Below, piece after piece: positions 18,252-30,411 of a stretch of DNA of 64,000 nt. The notes beneath the pieces are model-generated. The model saw only the letters and a list, made by a program, of their open reading frames with translations, did not search any database and had not been told where the DNA came from. Source of the DNA: Aerococcus viridans (GTDB lineage Bacteria; Bacillota; Bacilli; Lactobacillales; Aerococcaceae); NCBI RefSeq assembly GCF_001543285.1, contig NZ_CP014164.1, forward strand, positions 1,240,001-1,304,000, read 5' to 3'. The number at the start of each line of letters is the position of its first letter. Positions within the stretch are counted from its first letter, which is position 1. A program made the position numbers and the translations under genes.

Positions 18252-19340
18252 TTACACGATAATCAAGTGACGAGGAGCATGTGTCAGAACTTTATTCCCA
18301 TCTTCTGTCAAAATGATGTCATCTTCAATACGAACCCCACCAATACCCTCTAAGTAGATGCCTGGTTCATTTGTAATAACAGTGTACTCTTTTAGTGGTT
18401 GTTTATTATGCATACTTGCATTTGGTGACTCATGAATATCTAAACCAATAGAATGTCCAAGTGAGTGTCCAAAGTCATCCCCATAACCATGGCTAGCAAT
18501 AAAATCACGTGCAATAGCATCCATTTCTTCACCAGTCATGCCAGCTTTCGCTTGCTCATTCACCAGCTGGTTTGCTTGGAAAACAACATCATAGATTTCT
18601 TTCATCTTACTTGATGGTTCTCCAACAGCGATAGTCCTTGTGATGTCAGAAACATACCCCTTATAGTAGCAACCATAGTCCATAGTCACGATATCGCCTG
18701 CTTCAATCACTTTATCAGAGGCCACGCCATGTGGCATAGCAGAACGATAACCTGATGCAACAATTGTTTCAAAAGAAACACCACTTGCCCCTTGGCTTCT
18801 CATAAAGAAATCTAATTCATTTGCAACTTGGATTTCAGTCATACCGACTTGAATAAAGCCTAAGATATGCTCGAAAGCTGCATCTGCAATTTCACATGCT
18901 CGTTGAATTGTCGTAATTTCTTCTTGGTCTTTGGTTTGACGTAAGGCTTCAATCATTCCAGATGCTGGGATTAAGCGAGCAGAAACGATATCTTCTAACT
19001 CATCAAATTTAGCAACTGTCATATATTCTTCTTCATAACCAAGTTGACCTAGATTTTCGTTAACCACTACGGATTGAACGAATCGCAATGGACTAGTATG
19101 CGCTGCAGATCCGCCAGCAATGATAATTTCATAGCCAGCACACTGTGCTTTCGCTTGTTCCCGATATCTAAAATCTGTGATGAAGTACGCATTATTTGCT
19201 GTAATTAATGCTGTACCACTTGTGCCAGTAAAACCAGAAATATATCTTAAATTAAATGGGTCAGTGACATAGTATGCATTAATACCTTCAGCTGCCATGC
19301 TTTCTTGCAAAGCACTTATTCTCTTTTCCAAACTTTTCAC
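18252..19340 (-). CDS. pepQ: Xaa-Pro peptidase (M24B family)
   Basis: 362 residues. Creatinase-type N-domain (1-130) and pita-bread metallopeptidase C-domain. The two-metal ligands are recognisable: MDYGCYYKGYVSDITRT (two Asp), GHSLGHSIGLDIHE (His), TNEPGIYLEG (Glu) and GVRIEDD (Glu). Cleaves the bond next to proline, either as aminopeptidase P (PepP) or prolidase (PepQ); motif reading alone does not decide. Genes of this type often precede efp in Firmicutes, as here. Confidence 0.9.
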   Translation of the reverse strand: MKSLEKRISALQESMAAEGINAYYVTDPFNLRYISGFTGTSGTALITANNAYFITDFRYREQAKAQCAGYEIIIAGGSAAHTSPLRFVQSVVVNENLGQLGYEEEYMTVAKFDELEDIVSARLIPASGMIEALRQTKDQEEITTIQRACEIADAAFEHILGFIQVGMTEIQVANELDFFMRSQGASGVSFETIVASGYRSAMPHGVASDKVIEAGDIVTMDYGCYYKGYVSDITRTIAVGEPSSKMKEIYDVVFQANQLVNEQAKAGMTGEEMDAIARDFIASHGYGDDFGHSLGHSIGLDIHESPNASMHNKQPLKEYTVITNEPGIYLEGIGGVRIEDDIILTEDGNKVLTHAPRHLIIV

Positions 19341-19489
19341 CTCATATTGACTAATCTATCTCTCTAAATAGAGTCACTTTTTATAGCCCAATTAGTATAG
19401 CATATATCAGTTTTCAATGAAACTTAGCTTTATCCATAGTGCTCTTTATCAACATTCTTGCTCACTTTTTACCCATTACCCACAGCTAC

Positions 19490-20113
19490 TTACTCCCGAG
19501 TTCTTTGATCATAAGGGACATTATTATATTTATATTGCCGTCCGTTTTCTACAATGAATACAGTCGTTTTAAAGACCTTATTTTTTAATTCAACTGACAC
19601 ATGTCCCTGGTTAAAGGTCATAGTCCAATTGCCATCTGTCCATGGTATTGACGTTTGAGTGGCAGCCGCTACTTCTTTTACTTGATCTGAAGTTGCTGAA
19701 TTAACAGCTGCTTCTTTATTTTCTATATCCTCTTGATTGCTCGATCCAGCGGTAGCATCTGGCTGAATCTCTGAAACACTAGCTTGATCAGGATTATTTA
19801 TGATTACACTGCTTTCATCCGGCAAAGGTTTTACCTCACTTTCTTCTTTAGAATGGGATGTATCCAATTCTTTACTATCTGACGGCTCTGACGGTTGATC
19901 CTTTGAACTTATTTGGTTAGTCACTACTTTCTTCTTCTCAGCGATCACTTTCTCAACCGCCAGGCGAGACATGATTTGTGCTTGATAGGATATTTTAATT
20001 TCTTCATTCATTTTAACTTGGCTACTGTACATATTTAAGTTAACTAAATAGATGAAGGTTAGAATCGACATATACATTAATGCGGTAAATAAGACAAAAC
20101 CACTTTTCTTCAT
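19490..20113 (-). CDS. comGG: ComGG-like minor pseudopilin or accessory protein
   Basis: 207 residues, last gene of the comG operon. It starts MKKSGFVLFTALMYMS, a class III-like leader with a hydrophobic helix, but lacks the Glu at +5 found in true pseudopilins. Residues about 60-150 are a low-complexity Lys/Ser/Glu/Pro linker, followed by a small C-terminal domain (WTMTFNQGHVSVELKNKVF). Named by position; sequence similarity to Bacillus ComGG is not obvious. Start codon lies 2 bp after the comGF stop. Confidence 0.65.
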   Translation of the reverse strand: MKKSGFVLFTALMYMSILTFIYLVNLNMYSSQVKMNEEIKISYQAQIMSRLAVEKVIAEKKKVVTNQISSKDQPSEPSDSKELDTSHSKEESEVKPLPDESSVIINNPDQASVSEIQPDATAGSSNQEDIENKEAAVNSATSDQVKEVAAATQTSIPWTDGNWTMTFNQGHVSVELKNKVFKTTVFIVENGRQYKYNNVPYDQRTRE

Positions 20114-20115
20114 TA

Positions 20116-20631
20116 TTATTTACCTTTCTTTACTAAAGGTAAAAGGATTTTATAATCCTTACCATCGAATAGCCTCACTTTAAACAGGAAGTTCCCATTA
20201 TCTAATTCTTGAATCGCGAGACCTGTAGCGTTTGGAATTTGTGGCTCGTATCCTCCGTTTAAAGAATATCTAATCCAGGAGTTTCCATTGCTATCTTTAT
20301 AATACCGGTAAATACCGACCTTATTATTTTCTTTGAGAGAAAGGGTATCTGCAGTATATCTAACTAGTTCCGTTTGTGTATGATCTGTCAAAAATTGGTT
20401 GGAGAAGATATCAAAGTCATCGTAGGCCATTACTTCATATCTGTTATATATATTCATCTCTGTTCCCATCACAGCCAAAAAGGTAATTTGAATTAGGGCA
20501 TAGAAAAATAGTCCGTAAATCATTTCCAATAAGGTAAATCCTGATCTTGTATTAATCATATTTGACATAGTTAGATTTAACTTTCGCCTATTTAATTTAT
20601 TCTTGAATCTTAAATTCTGTGAAATGACCAT
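20116..20631 (-). CDS. comGF: ComGF-like pseudopilin
   Basis: 171 residues. Prepilin signature RSGFTLLEMIYGLFFYAL at about 28-45, then a globular domain typical of ComGF ending LLPLVKKGK. The long leader comes from the first ATG, which has a strong GGAGG 9 bases upstream; an internal ATG (residue 22) would give a short leader but has a weak site. The coding region overlaps comGE by 35 bp. Confidence 0.75.
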   Translation of the reverse strand: MVISQNLRFKNKLNRRKLNLTMSNMINTRSGFTLLEMIYGLFFYALIQITFLAVMGTEMNIYNRYEVMAYDDFDIFSNQFLTDHTQTELVRYTADTLSLKENNKVGIYRYYKDSNGNSWIRYSLNGGYEPQIPNATGLAIQELDNGNFLFKVRLFDGKDYKILLPLVKKGK

Positions 20632-20911
20632 CCCGTTGATCCTCCAATTTGCCTTCTTCCAGATTAATTTCTATCCCTTCATGTATGCTTGCCCCAAATT
20701 GAACAGCATTTAATTGATGAAACTGTTCACGGCTTTGACTTAAGGCCCTTTCACTTCGCCTTAGGTTTTCAAGTTGCATCTGCTGGTTTATGACAAGGAG
20801 GTAGACCATAGCCCCTATTAAGGACAGTCCAATAATAGATTCGATGAACATAAACCCTTGTTTCCCCTTTTTACTATTGGAATTATGGATCAATTGGCTT
20901 TTTTTCTTCAA
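20597..20911 (-). CDS. comGE: ComGE-like pseudopilin
   Basis: About 104 residues. Prepilin cleavage region KQGFMFIESIIGLSLIGAM with Glu at +5 after Phe. The open frame extends 13 codons further into comGD, but TTG 20909-20911 has GGGGGG about 10 bases upstream and is the likelier start; the gene overlaps the comGD end by 29 bp. Assigned to ComGE by order and size. Confidence 0.65.
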   Translation of the reverse strand: MKKKSQLIHNSNSKKGKQGFMFIESIIGLSLIGAMVYLLVINQQMQLENLRRSERALSQSREQFHQLNAVQFGASIHEGIEINLEEGKLEDQRDGHFTEFKIQE

Positions 20912-21335
20912 TAACGTAACGCCCCCCAGAAAATTGATAAACAATTGCATAATCCTTCGTTGGTGTTCTTAAGGTTATCGTTTGTGGCCCAACAGTTCCT
21001 GACGTAGAAAATTCAAATCTCTTATAATGGACAAACTTAGATTCTTTTGGAAATACAAACGTCGTATCTACCGGTGAAGGTCGTAATAGATCAGCTCGAA
21101 ATTCTACTGTATTACCTGAAAAAGTCACAAAATGTATTCCTTTCCTAACTATTGTCATTTTATGCACGTATTCAAAGTGTTGCATGACATTACGCATCAT
21201 TACTTTTGATTCATAGCGGATAATAGCATCTTTTGCATATGGGACCGCAAGTATTAATGATAATGACAGCGCAAATAAAACAAGTATCATTTCCAGAAGA
21301 GTAAATCCCGACTTCTTTTTATGTTTTTTCATCAA
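20883..21335 (-). CDS. comGD: ComGD-like pseudopilin
   Basis: 150 residues. Leader MMKKHKKKSG then FTLLEMILVLFALSLSLILA: classical prepilin motif with cleavage after Gly and Glu at +5, processed by the ComC peptidase. The remainder is a short globular domain (Thr/Val-rich strands). Forms part of the transformation pseudopilus. Confidence 0.82.
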   Translation of the reverse strand: MMKKHKKKSGFTLLEMILVLFALSLSLILAVPYAKDAIIRYESKVMMRNVMQHFEYVHKMTIVRKGIHFVTFSGNTVEFRADLLRPSPVDTTFVFPKESKFVHYKRFEFSTSGTVGPQTITLRTPTKDYAIVYQFSGGRYVIEEKKPIDP

Positions 21336-21371
21336 AATCTACTCCTCTTAAAATGATGACGTTAATAATTC

Positions 21372-21689
21372 CTAAGGGGTAACAGTTTGTGTTGGAATAG
21401 CATTATATTTTTTTAATTGATCATTGGTGATATAACCTTCGTTTGCTAGTACTTCCGCCGTGACACTTTCTTCATCATGTTCTAGTAAATATAATTCCAT
21501 CTGCGTTTCAACCGTTTCAACTAAAGCAGCGTTAGTTTTAGACTCTACATTTTTTGTTTGCTCGGACATGTTTGGTATAATTAGCAGTAACAAGGCTGCC
21601 ACAATAAATAAGACCAGAACCATTTCTATAAGCGTAAAACCTTCTTTTCTACGACACTTTTGAATGAACTTAACCAACATTTCTTTCAT
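21372..21689 (-). CDS. comGC: Major competence pseudopilin ComGC
   Basis: 105 residues. Leader with RRKEGFTLIEMVLVLFIVA, long hydrophobic helix, and conserved C-terminal features (NAALVETVETQMELYLLE, EGYITNDQLKKY). Size and the later-helix pattern match ComGC, the main subunit of the DNA-uptake pseudopilus. Confidence 0.9.
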   Translation of the reverse strand: MKEMLVKFIQKCRRKEGFTLIEMVLVLFIVAALLLLIIPNMSEQTKNVESKTNAALVETVETQMELYLLEHDEESVTAEVLANEGYITNDQLKKYNAIPTQTVTP

Positions 21690-21701
21690 GATAATTCCCC
21701 C

Positions 21702-22787
21702 TTAGATTGTTTCTAGCATCGTTAACATTGGTAACATTAAAATTAAGTAGACCATGACCACACAGATTGCGACACTCAAAAACAAAATGGATTGGGCTAT
21801 TTTTATCTGTTGGTCAATCGTTTGATACAAAAGTCTTAGAACCCTCTGACTATATAACCTTGTCTTAATCGCCAATTGATTTAACAATTCTCCCTGAATA
21901 ACTATTGCTGGAAATTCACGGGTGAACACATCGGCAGCTGTTAAACTATCTGCAAATGACACTCCTTGATAATATCTTTCGTCTAAGTACTCACCGAAAG
22001 CTTGTAAGAATGCAACTTCATCTTGTTTAATTAGCGACTCAGTGATTTGCCGTACTGAATAACCTATTTTAAATAGTTGGCTAAATTCGTAAGCAAAAAA
22101 CTGGGTGTAATATAATCTAAATAATTTTCCAACCACTGGTAATTTGACATATAACCTTGCCCTTACTAATGGGTTAGTCCGCTTCTTCCATATAAGATAG
22201 ATGATGAGTATAACTAACAACAAAATTGAGAACCCTATCATTATCCAATGCAGCTTTTGCAAGAAAATCAATAAATAGCTCAGTAATCCCTGTCCCTCAC
22301 CCACTGACATAGAAGCTAATTGTGGCAAAAGAAATATGCGCAAGCCAAATAACATGCCAATCATCAACACAATTAAAGCAATTGGATAAAGCATAACCCC
22401 TTTTAGCTTTCGCATCTGTTGATCACGTTCTTGAATGTACTTGGCAATCGTTTCTAGCCCTAAGCCAAAATTGCCATAAGCTTCTGCCACTTGAATTTGA
22501 TAAGCTACATTACCCTTAATTTTCATTTCATGTATAACTTGATAAAAATACTGACCAGCTGAGAAACCGGTCGCCATTTTGCCAAAAGTCACTTCTTGCT
22601 TAGGAAAAATAGTCTTTAAAAAAGAAAATATTTCAAGCATAGGAAACCCTTCTTGAAGCATTTCTGCGATGTATAAAAGTACAGTCGCCTGTAGTTGCGG
22701 TTGCCAAGTGCTAGTAATTTCAGTTTTCGCTAATTGTTTCCAGTTGATATTCTTCCATGCTGGACTGGGTGATGTAGCCATGATCAT
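21702..22787 (-). CDS. comGB: Pseudopilus assembly membrane protein ComGB
   Basis: 361 residues of the GspF/PilC/ComGB platform family with two related cytoplasmic helical domains and three membrane helices (about 145-165, 190-210, 335-355). It anchors the ComGA ATPase. Its start lies inside the last 68 bp of comGA, a coupling overlap. Confidence 0.9.
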   Translation of the reverse strand: MIMATSPSPAWKNINWKQLAKTEITSTWQPQLQATVLLYIAEMLQEGFPMLEIFSFLKTIFPKQEVTFGKMATGFSAGQYFYQVIHEMKIKGNVAYQIQVAEAYGNFGLGLETIAKYIQERDQQMRKLKGVMLYPIALIVLMIGMLFGLRIFLLPQLASMSVGEGQGLLSYLLIFLQKLHWIMIGFSILLLVILIIYLIWKKRTNPLVRARLYVKLPVVGKLFRLYYTQFFAYEFSQLFKIGYSVRQITESLIKQDEVAFLQAFGEYLDERYYQGVSFADSLTAADVFTREFPAIVIQGELLNQLAIKTRLYSQRVLRLLYQTIDQQIKIAQSILFLSVAICVVMVYLILMLPMLTMLETI

Positions 22788-23748
22788 AAGCCTCCTTTAA
22801 TAGTCGATTTAGTGATTTAAAATCATTTGGATAGCTTTGATTTAAAATGAAACTACTCAGCTGGTCACCCTGTAGTAACTCAAATAAGGCTAATTTCTCA
22901 GTCGCAACAATTTCTGGATCAGTGATACGAGGCACCAACCTTTGGGCAACGACTAATAGCAAGGTCTGGACCAATTGTTCGTTTGTGATGCCTAATTCTT
23001 TCAAGCGTCCAATTACACCAAAAGTATTTTTAGCATGAACGGTGGCTAAAACTAGATGACCAGTCAGTGATGCGCGAATCACCATTTTCGCTGTTTCTTC
23101 ACTTCTGATTTCGCCAATTAGAATGATATCCGGATGGTGACGCAAACTAGCGGTCAGCAAACGGTCATAAGTAATATCCGCCTTTTCATTGACTTCTGTT
23201 TGTAAGAAAGTAGGTTCTTTAATTTCAATGGGCTCTTCTATTGTAATAATTTGACTGGCTTTTTCTTGATAGGTATTCCTTAACAGTTGGTAAATGGTCG
23301 TTGTTTTCCCTGAAGAAACTGGGCCCGAAAATATGATCAAACCACTTTTGCGCTTCATATATTTGTTCAGGGTGTCATAAGCTGCTTGATTCAAGTGATT
23401 GGATTTAAAATCACTGGTCACCTTATCATGGAAAACACGGATGACTAATGATTCATGCATGAGATAATTAGAGATTGACGATAATCGTAATTCGATTTTG
23501 TCGTCTCCCAAGTCATAGACAATAGCACCATCTTGGGGCATACGTTTCTCCCCTACGTCCATATTAGCCATATACTTTAATAACCGAATCAACTGACTCC
23601 CTTTTTCAAATTCAAGAGTTTCCTGCAATATCAATTGGTATCCGTCTCTTAGAAAAACATGATACTGCTGTCCCTCTGGTAGAATGTGGATATCATCGGA
23701 CCGTTTTAATATCGCCATCGAAATCATACTGTCTATCATTTCTTTCAA
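22720..23748 (-). CDS. comGA: Pseudopilus assembly ATPase ComGA
   Basis: About 343 residues from the preferred start. GspE/PilB-type secretion ATPase: Walker A GPVSSGKTT (about 142-150), Asp box IITIEEPIEI, Walker B PDIILIGEIRSEETA and His box ATVHAKN. Powers pseudopilus assembly for DNA uptake. The open frame runs 38 codons upstream, but TTG 23746-23748 has GGAGGTGA 5-6 bases before it; ATG 23737-23739 is an alternative. No CIN/com box in the correct orientation was found upstream. Confidence 0.92.
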   Translation of the reverse strand: MKEMIDSMISMAILKRSDDIHILPEGQQYHVFLRDGYQLILQETLEFEKGSQLIRLLKYMANMDVGEKRMPQDGAIVYDLGDDKIELRLSSISNYLMHESLVIRVFHDKVTSDFKSNHLNQAAYDTLNKYMKRKSGLIIFSGPVSSGKTTTIYQLLRNTYQEKASQIITIEEPIEIKEPTFLQTEVNEKADITYDRLLTASLRHHPDIILIGEIRSEETAKMVIRASLTGHLVLATVHAKNTFGVIGRLKELGITNEQLVQTLLLVVAQRLVPRITDPEIVATEKLALFELLQGDQLSSFILNQSYPNDFKSLNRLLKEAYDHGYITQSSMEEYQLETISEN

Positions 23749-23890
23749 CCTATCACCTCCATTTATTTTCAGGTCATATAATTTATACGAAGAATTCTTA
23801 TAAAATCGCTTACGAAATAAAAATAATATGCAAAAAAAAGCGCATCTCAAAATTTTGCGCACTTTTGCATGATAGGCCCCCGTTTTAATT

Positions 23891-23916
23891 TTGAAAATTT
23901 TCTGAAATGATATACT
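23891..23916 (+). promoter_or_regulatory. Promoter of the V-ATPase operon
   Basis: Extended -10 TGATATACT (TATACT at 23911-23916) with a TTGAAA box at 23891-23896; the 14-bp spacer is short, so the TGn extension probably carries recognition. It is 48 bp before the first gene. Confidence 0.45.
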
Positions 23917-23963
23917 TTAAGCTAGGCCGCTAAATTGGTACTACAAAAAGGGAGGGAACTGCA

Positions 23964-24293
23964 ATGGATGACATCGTAAATCGTTTATATCAAATTGAAA
24001 ATACGGCTAAAGATGCGGAGAATACGGTTCAAGATCAAAAAATGAGCATTAAAAGATCATTTGACGATAAGAAACGTGATTTTTTACAAGCGGCTAATGA
24101 TGCTTATGCTAAAAAAATCGAAACAACAAGAGAATCGTTTAGTTCTGAGGACTATGAAACTTCTCATAATCTTACTGCCAAATTTTCCCGTAAAATGCAA
24201 CGCATTCAAGATATTCTTGACAATGAACACGGTCTTTATGTAGACGAGTTCATGGAAAAAGTAACAAAGCTTGGAGTCGATGAAATTGGATAA
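23964..24293 (+). CDS. V-type ATPase peripheral-stalk subunit (NtpF/G-type coiled coil)
   Basis: 109 residues, almost entirely heptad-like charged helix (QIENTAKDAENTVQDQKMSI onward), matching the small stalk subunit that pairs with subunit E to brace the ring. Position as first gene equals ntpF in Enterococcus hirae. Good ribosome-binding site GGGAGGG 7 bases upstream. Sequence identity is too low to assign by motif alone. Confidence 0.7.
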   Translation: MDDIVNRLYQIENTAKDAENTVQDQKMSIKRSFDDKKRDFLQAANDAYAKKIETTRESFSSEDYETSHNLTAKFSRKMQRIQDILDNEHGLYVDEFMEKVTKLGVDEIG

Positions 24294-25319
24294 CTATACT
24301 GCTATAGACACAAAAATTCATGGTATGCGAAAGCATTTATTGACCAGTGAGAAAATCGAGGCTCATGGGAATATTCGTACATTAAATGAATTGTACGCAT
24401 TAATCACCGAAAATCCTTCTTACAAAAAGGCAGCAGACGTTCTAAAAACTGATGTCTCTTCGCGAGAAGATATTGAGTTGATGCTTAATTACGGCAATTT
24501 CTTTGAGTTTTTAAAATTATATCGTTTTTCCTCTTTGCAACAACGCGCTTTCCTTAAACGATATGCAATGTTTTTTGAGGCTTGGTTTATCAAACACACC
24601 TTAAGAACCGTCGTAAATCGTGGTGAAACAACCGTTATCATGAGCCCAGTCACCCATTATCTCGATGATAATCGCGGATTCAAAACGACAGATTTGATCA
24701 TGGCAACTGATGTAAAAACAGTTGTGGATGCACTTGCTGACACCATTTACGGACCTTTTTTCCAACAATATAGTAACTTATTTAGTCAAAATGACTACGA
24801 GCGCTATGAATTCGAAATTGCCTTTGACCAATTTGTCATTCAACAAATTTGGCAAGGAGGTAAAAAATATCTAACCGGTGAGTCATTAACAGGTTTTAAA
24901 AAACTATTCGGCGCCCGCTTTGATATCTTAAATATTTTTACAATTTATCGTTTGAAATTCCTCTACCAATTAAGCGATAACGAAGTCACATCTGCTTTAG
25001 TAGTCGGGAAGTATCGTTTGAATGACGAGTATATCGATCGATTATTGCAAGCACCTGATATTCGAAACTTCGAAATCACGGTTGCTGAGCTTGGTTATGG
25101 TGACATTTTTGAACATTTATCGACAGATGAATCCCTACAAAAATATGAGGAAGAATTCTTAAGAGCCTTACAACGTCATCTTGCGACTAGAGCACCGAGA
25201 TCAATGTATGCAATTATCAATTATTTAGAGGATAGCCGTCATGCTTTATTGATGTTAGAAGAATTAACCGAACGAATTACATATAAAAACATTTCACCTA
25301 TAGAAAGGAGTTTAAATCA

Positions 25320-25323
<4 letters not shown>
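24280..25323 (+). CDS. ntpC: V-type ATPase subunit C/d (NtpC)
   Basis: About 347 residues of the AC39/V0D family: the funnel-shaped subunit that links the rotor ring to the central stalk. All-helical, three-fold repeated domain; opening DNYTAIDTKIHGMRKHLL and the RLKFLYQLSD region are typical. Starts inside the preceding gene: TTG 24271, ATG 24280 and TTG 24286 are all possible, and the 14-bp or greater overlap means coupled translation. It precedes ntpI, unlike the usual order in which it follows ntpE. Confidence 0.88.
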
Positions 25324-27720
<2,397 letters not shown>

Positions 27721-27721
<1 letters not shown>

Positions 27722-28026
27722 TGAAAGCTTACGTAATCTGTGATAACTTAGACACTTTGACTGGATTGCGATTAGTAGGTATTGAAGGTGAAATTGTAAA
27801 GCCTGCGGAATTTGAACCTGCCTTTAAACGTGCAATAGCAGATAAAGGTATTGGCATTCTTTATCTTTCGCCTTCTCTAATTGAAAGCAATCAAGACCTT
27901 GTAAATGATGTTCGCTTTAACCAAGCAACACCACTTATCACTTCAGTCTTAGGTGCAAATGAATATCAAAATGCGACCAATACCATTGCTGAAACAATTC
28001 AACATGCAATCGGTATCCAATTATAG
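27721..28026 (+). CDS. ntpG: V-type ATPase subunit F (NtpG)
   Basis: 101 residues, Rossmann-like fold of the V-ATPase F subunit: MKAYVICDNLDTLTGLRLVG at the N-terminus and IGILYLSPSLIE in the middle match the family. It binds subunit D in the central stalk and modulates activity. Start overlaps the ntpK stop by one base (TAATG). Confidence 0.88.
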
Positions 28027-28043
28027 AATGGGAGTTTTAAGCA

Positions 28044-28631
28044 ATGGATTTAGAAGATAAATTTGCTTATTTTGAAACGCAAGTCAACCAACAAGCGCAA
28101 GATATTATTGACGAACAAGTCAATCAATACCAAGCAACTTTGCAAAAAGACTATGATGAATTTGTGAAAAATACAAATCAAGAGTTTGATGCAAAATTTG
28201 CCAACGCCAAAAAAAATATGCGTAAAGAGTTGAATAAAAACACTTCTCAAAGTCAAATTCACTTACAACGTGACTTGTACTTACTAGAAGAAAAGTTGAG
28301 AAAAACGCTATTCGCTGAATTCAACAGTGCGATTCAAAATTACATGCAAACAGATGAATACCGCAACCAATTAGTTGTGATGATTAATAACTTAAAAGAC
28401 TATGCAGAAAAAAATCGTGAAGAGTTGGTTGTTTACATCAACCATTCAGATCAAGGTATGATTGAAACTTTATTAGAAGAAACAAATGCAAATATTCAAA
28501 TTTCAGACCGTGAGTTTTTGGGTGGCGTTCGTGGCGTCTTGAAAGACCGTCAAGTATTAATTGACTACTCTTTCTCTACCCTATTAGAAAACGTTGAAGA
28601 TAGCTTTACTATCAAGGAGGTTGATGACTAG
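28044..28631 (+). CDS. ntpE: V-type ATPase subunit E (NtpE)
   Basis: 195 residues. Long N-terminal helix rich in Gln/Asn/Lys (1-115), then the C-terminal globular domain (ISDREFLGGVRGVLKDRQVLIDYSFS split across strands) that grips the A/B ring. Peripheral stalk. Directly upstream of ntpA here, whereas in Enterococcus it precedes ntpC. Confidence 0.9.
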   Translation: MDLEDKFAYFETQVNQQAQDIIDEQVNQYQATLQKDYDEFVKNTNQEFDAKFANAKKNMRKELNKNTSQSQIHLQRDLYLLEEKLRKTLFAEFNSAIQNYMQTDEYRNQLVVMINNLKDYAEKNREELVVYINHSDQGMIETLLEETNANIQISDREFLGGVRGVLKDRQVLIDYSFSTLLENVEDSFTIKEVDD

Positions 28632-28632
28632 A

Positions 28633-30399
28633 ATGGCAAACGAAAATTTAATTTATTCAATTTCGGGCCCAATCGTTAAAATAGCTGGTCCAACCGACTT
28701 ATCCATGCAAGAAATGGTCCACGTTGGGGAAGACAAATTAGTTGGGGAAGTTATTTCTATCAATGAAAAAGAAACCACTATCCAAGTGTACGAAGAAACC
28801 GCGGGTATCCGTCCTGGAGAACGCGTTTACGGTACAACAATGCCGATTAAAGTACAGTTAGGCCCTGGTCTAATCAATAATATATATGATGGTATTGAAC
28901 GTCCTTTAGTTGAAATTGAAAAACAATCCGGATACATGATCAAACGTGGTGTACAAGTAGATTCGCTTGATAAATCAACCTTATGGCATGTGAAACCAGT
29001 TGTTGAAGTCGGTGACCAAGTTTCTGGTGGTGAAATTATTGCCGAAATTCCAGAATCTAACGCCGTTACCCATAAAGTTTTGTTACCACCTACAACTGTT
29101 GGTGAAGTCGTAGAAGTCGTTGCTGAGGGTGACTATACTATCGAAGATATCTTGGTTAAAGTTCGTCGCTTCAACGGTGACATTGATGAAATCAAAGCTT
29201 ATCAAGAATGGCCAATCCGGCAAGCACGACCTGTTGCTTCTCGTTTCGAGTCAACTACACCACTTGTAACTGGTCAACGGATTATCGACTCTGTCTTCCC
29301 TATCGCTAAAGGTGGTACTGCTGCGATTCCTGGTGGTTTTGGTACTGGGAAAACAACTATGCAACATCAGATTGCCAAATATGCTGATGCAGATGTGATT
29401 GTCTACATTGGCTGTGGTGAACGTGGTAACGAAATGACCGAAGTACTTGAAGACTTCTCAAAATTGATTGACCCTCGTTCAAATGCGCCTTTGATGGAAC
29501 GTACAGTTTTAATTGCCAACACTTCCAACATGCCGGTAGCAGCTCGTGAAGCCTCTATTTATACAGGTTTAACAATCGCTGAATACTACCGTGATATGGG
29601 TTATGACGTAGCGATCATGGCCGATTCAACATCTCGTTGGGCGGAAGCTTTACGTGAGTTATCTGGTCGTCTTGAAGAAATGCCAGCTGAAGAAGGTTTC
29701 CCAGCATACCTAGCTAGCCGTATCGCAACTTTCTATGAACGGGCTGGTTACATGCGTAACTTAAACCAATCTGAAGGTTCAGTATCGATCATCGGTGCTG
29801 TGTCTCCTCAAGGTGGGGACTTCTCTGAACCAGTTACCCAAAATACAAAACGTTTCGTACGTTGTTTCTGGGGGCTAGATTCAGAACTTGCCCATAAACG
29901 CCACTACCCTGCTATTAACTGGATGAACTCTTATAGTCAGTACGTGGATGATTTAGGTGCTTGGTATACTGCCAACGTTTCTGAAAAATTCTTAGCTAAC
30001 CGGGCTGAAATGATGGCTCTTTTACATGAAGAAGACCAATTAATGGAAGTTGTAAAACTAATCGGTTCTGATGTACTACCTGACCACCAAAAATTAGTCT
30101 TACAAACTGCTCGTGTTTTCCGTGAAGGTTTCTTACAACAAAATACCTTCCATAAGGTAGACTCAGCGGTGCCAATGGCTAAACAAGAAAAAATGATAGA
30201 AGTTATTTTATACTTACATCACCGTGCGAAGTCATTGGTCCAATGGGGTATGCCGATGTCATATCTAAATAAATCAAACATTTTCACTGATGTAATCAAC
30301 ATGAAGTATACAACCTCAAATGACAACTTAACTGATTTCGATCACTACTTTGAGGATATCGATACATTCTATGAAAATGCTATGCAAGAGAACGGTTAA
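28633..30399 (+). CDS. ntpA: V-type ATPase catalytic subunit A (NtpA)
   Basis: 588 residues from ATG 28633. P-loop GGFGTGKT (234-241), followed by the arginine- and glutamate-containing catalytic regions ([26 protein letters not shown]). The insertion typical of V/A-type A subunits is present between the beta-barrel and the P-loop. Upstream in-frame starts exist (28594, 28624), but AAGGAGG at 28614-28620 is 12 bases from 28633 and only 3 from 28624, so 28633 is preferred, with some doubt. Confidence 0.97.
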   Translation: MANENLIYSISGPIVKIAGPTDLSMQEMVHVGEDKLVGEVISINEKETTIQVYEETAGIRPGERVYGTTMPIKVQLGPGLINNIYDGIERPLVEIEKQSGYMIKRGVQVDSLDKSTLWHVKPVVEVGDQVSGGEIIAEIPESNAVTHKVLLPPTTVGEVVEVVAEGDYTIEDILVKVRRFNGDIDEIKAYQEWPIRQARPVASRFESTTPLVTGQRIIDSVFPIAKGGTAAIPGGFGTGKTTMQHQIAKYADADVIVYIGCGERGNEMTEVLEDFSKLIDPRSNAPLMERTVLIANTSNMPVAAREASIYTGLTIAEYYRDMGYDVAIMADSTSRWAEALRELSGRLEEMPAEEGFPAYLASRIATFYERAGYMRNLNQSEGSVSIIGAVSPQGGDFSEPVTQNTKRFVRCFWGLDSELAHKRHYPAINWMNSYSQYVDDLGAWYTANVSEKFLANRAEMMALLHEEDQLMEVVKLIGSDVLPDHQKLVLQTARVFREGFLQQNTFHKVDSAVPMAKQEKMIEVILYLHHRAKSLVQWGMPMSYLNKSNIFTDVINMKYTTSNDNLTDFDHYFEDIDTFYENAMQENG

Positions 30400-30411
30400 G
30401 GGGGAATAATA

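Noticed and set aside
23785..23820. Strings resembling the ComX box (TACGAA..)
   Set aside because: They point towards the V-ATPase operon rather than comGA and differ from TACGAATA; probably chance.
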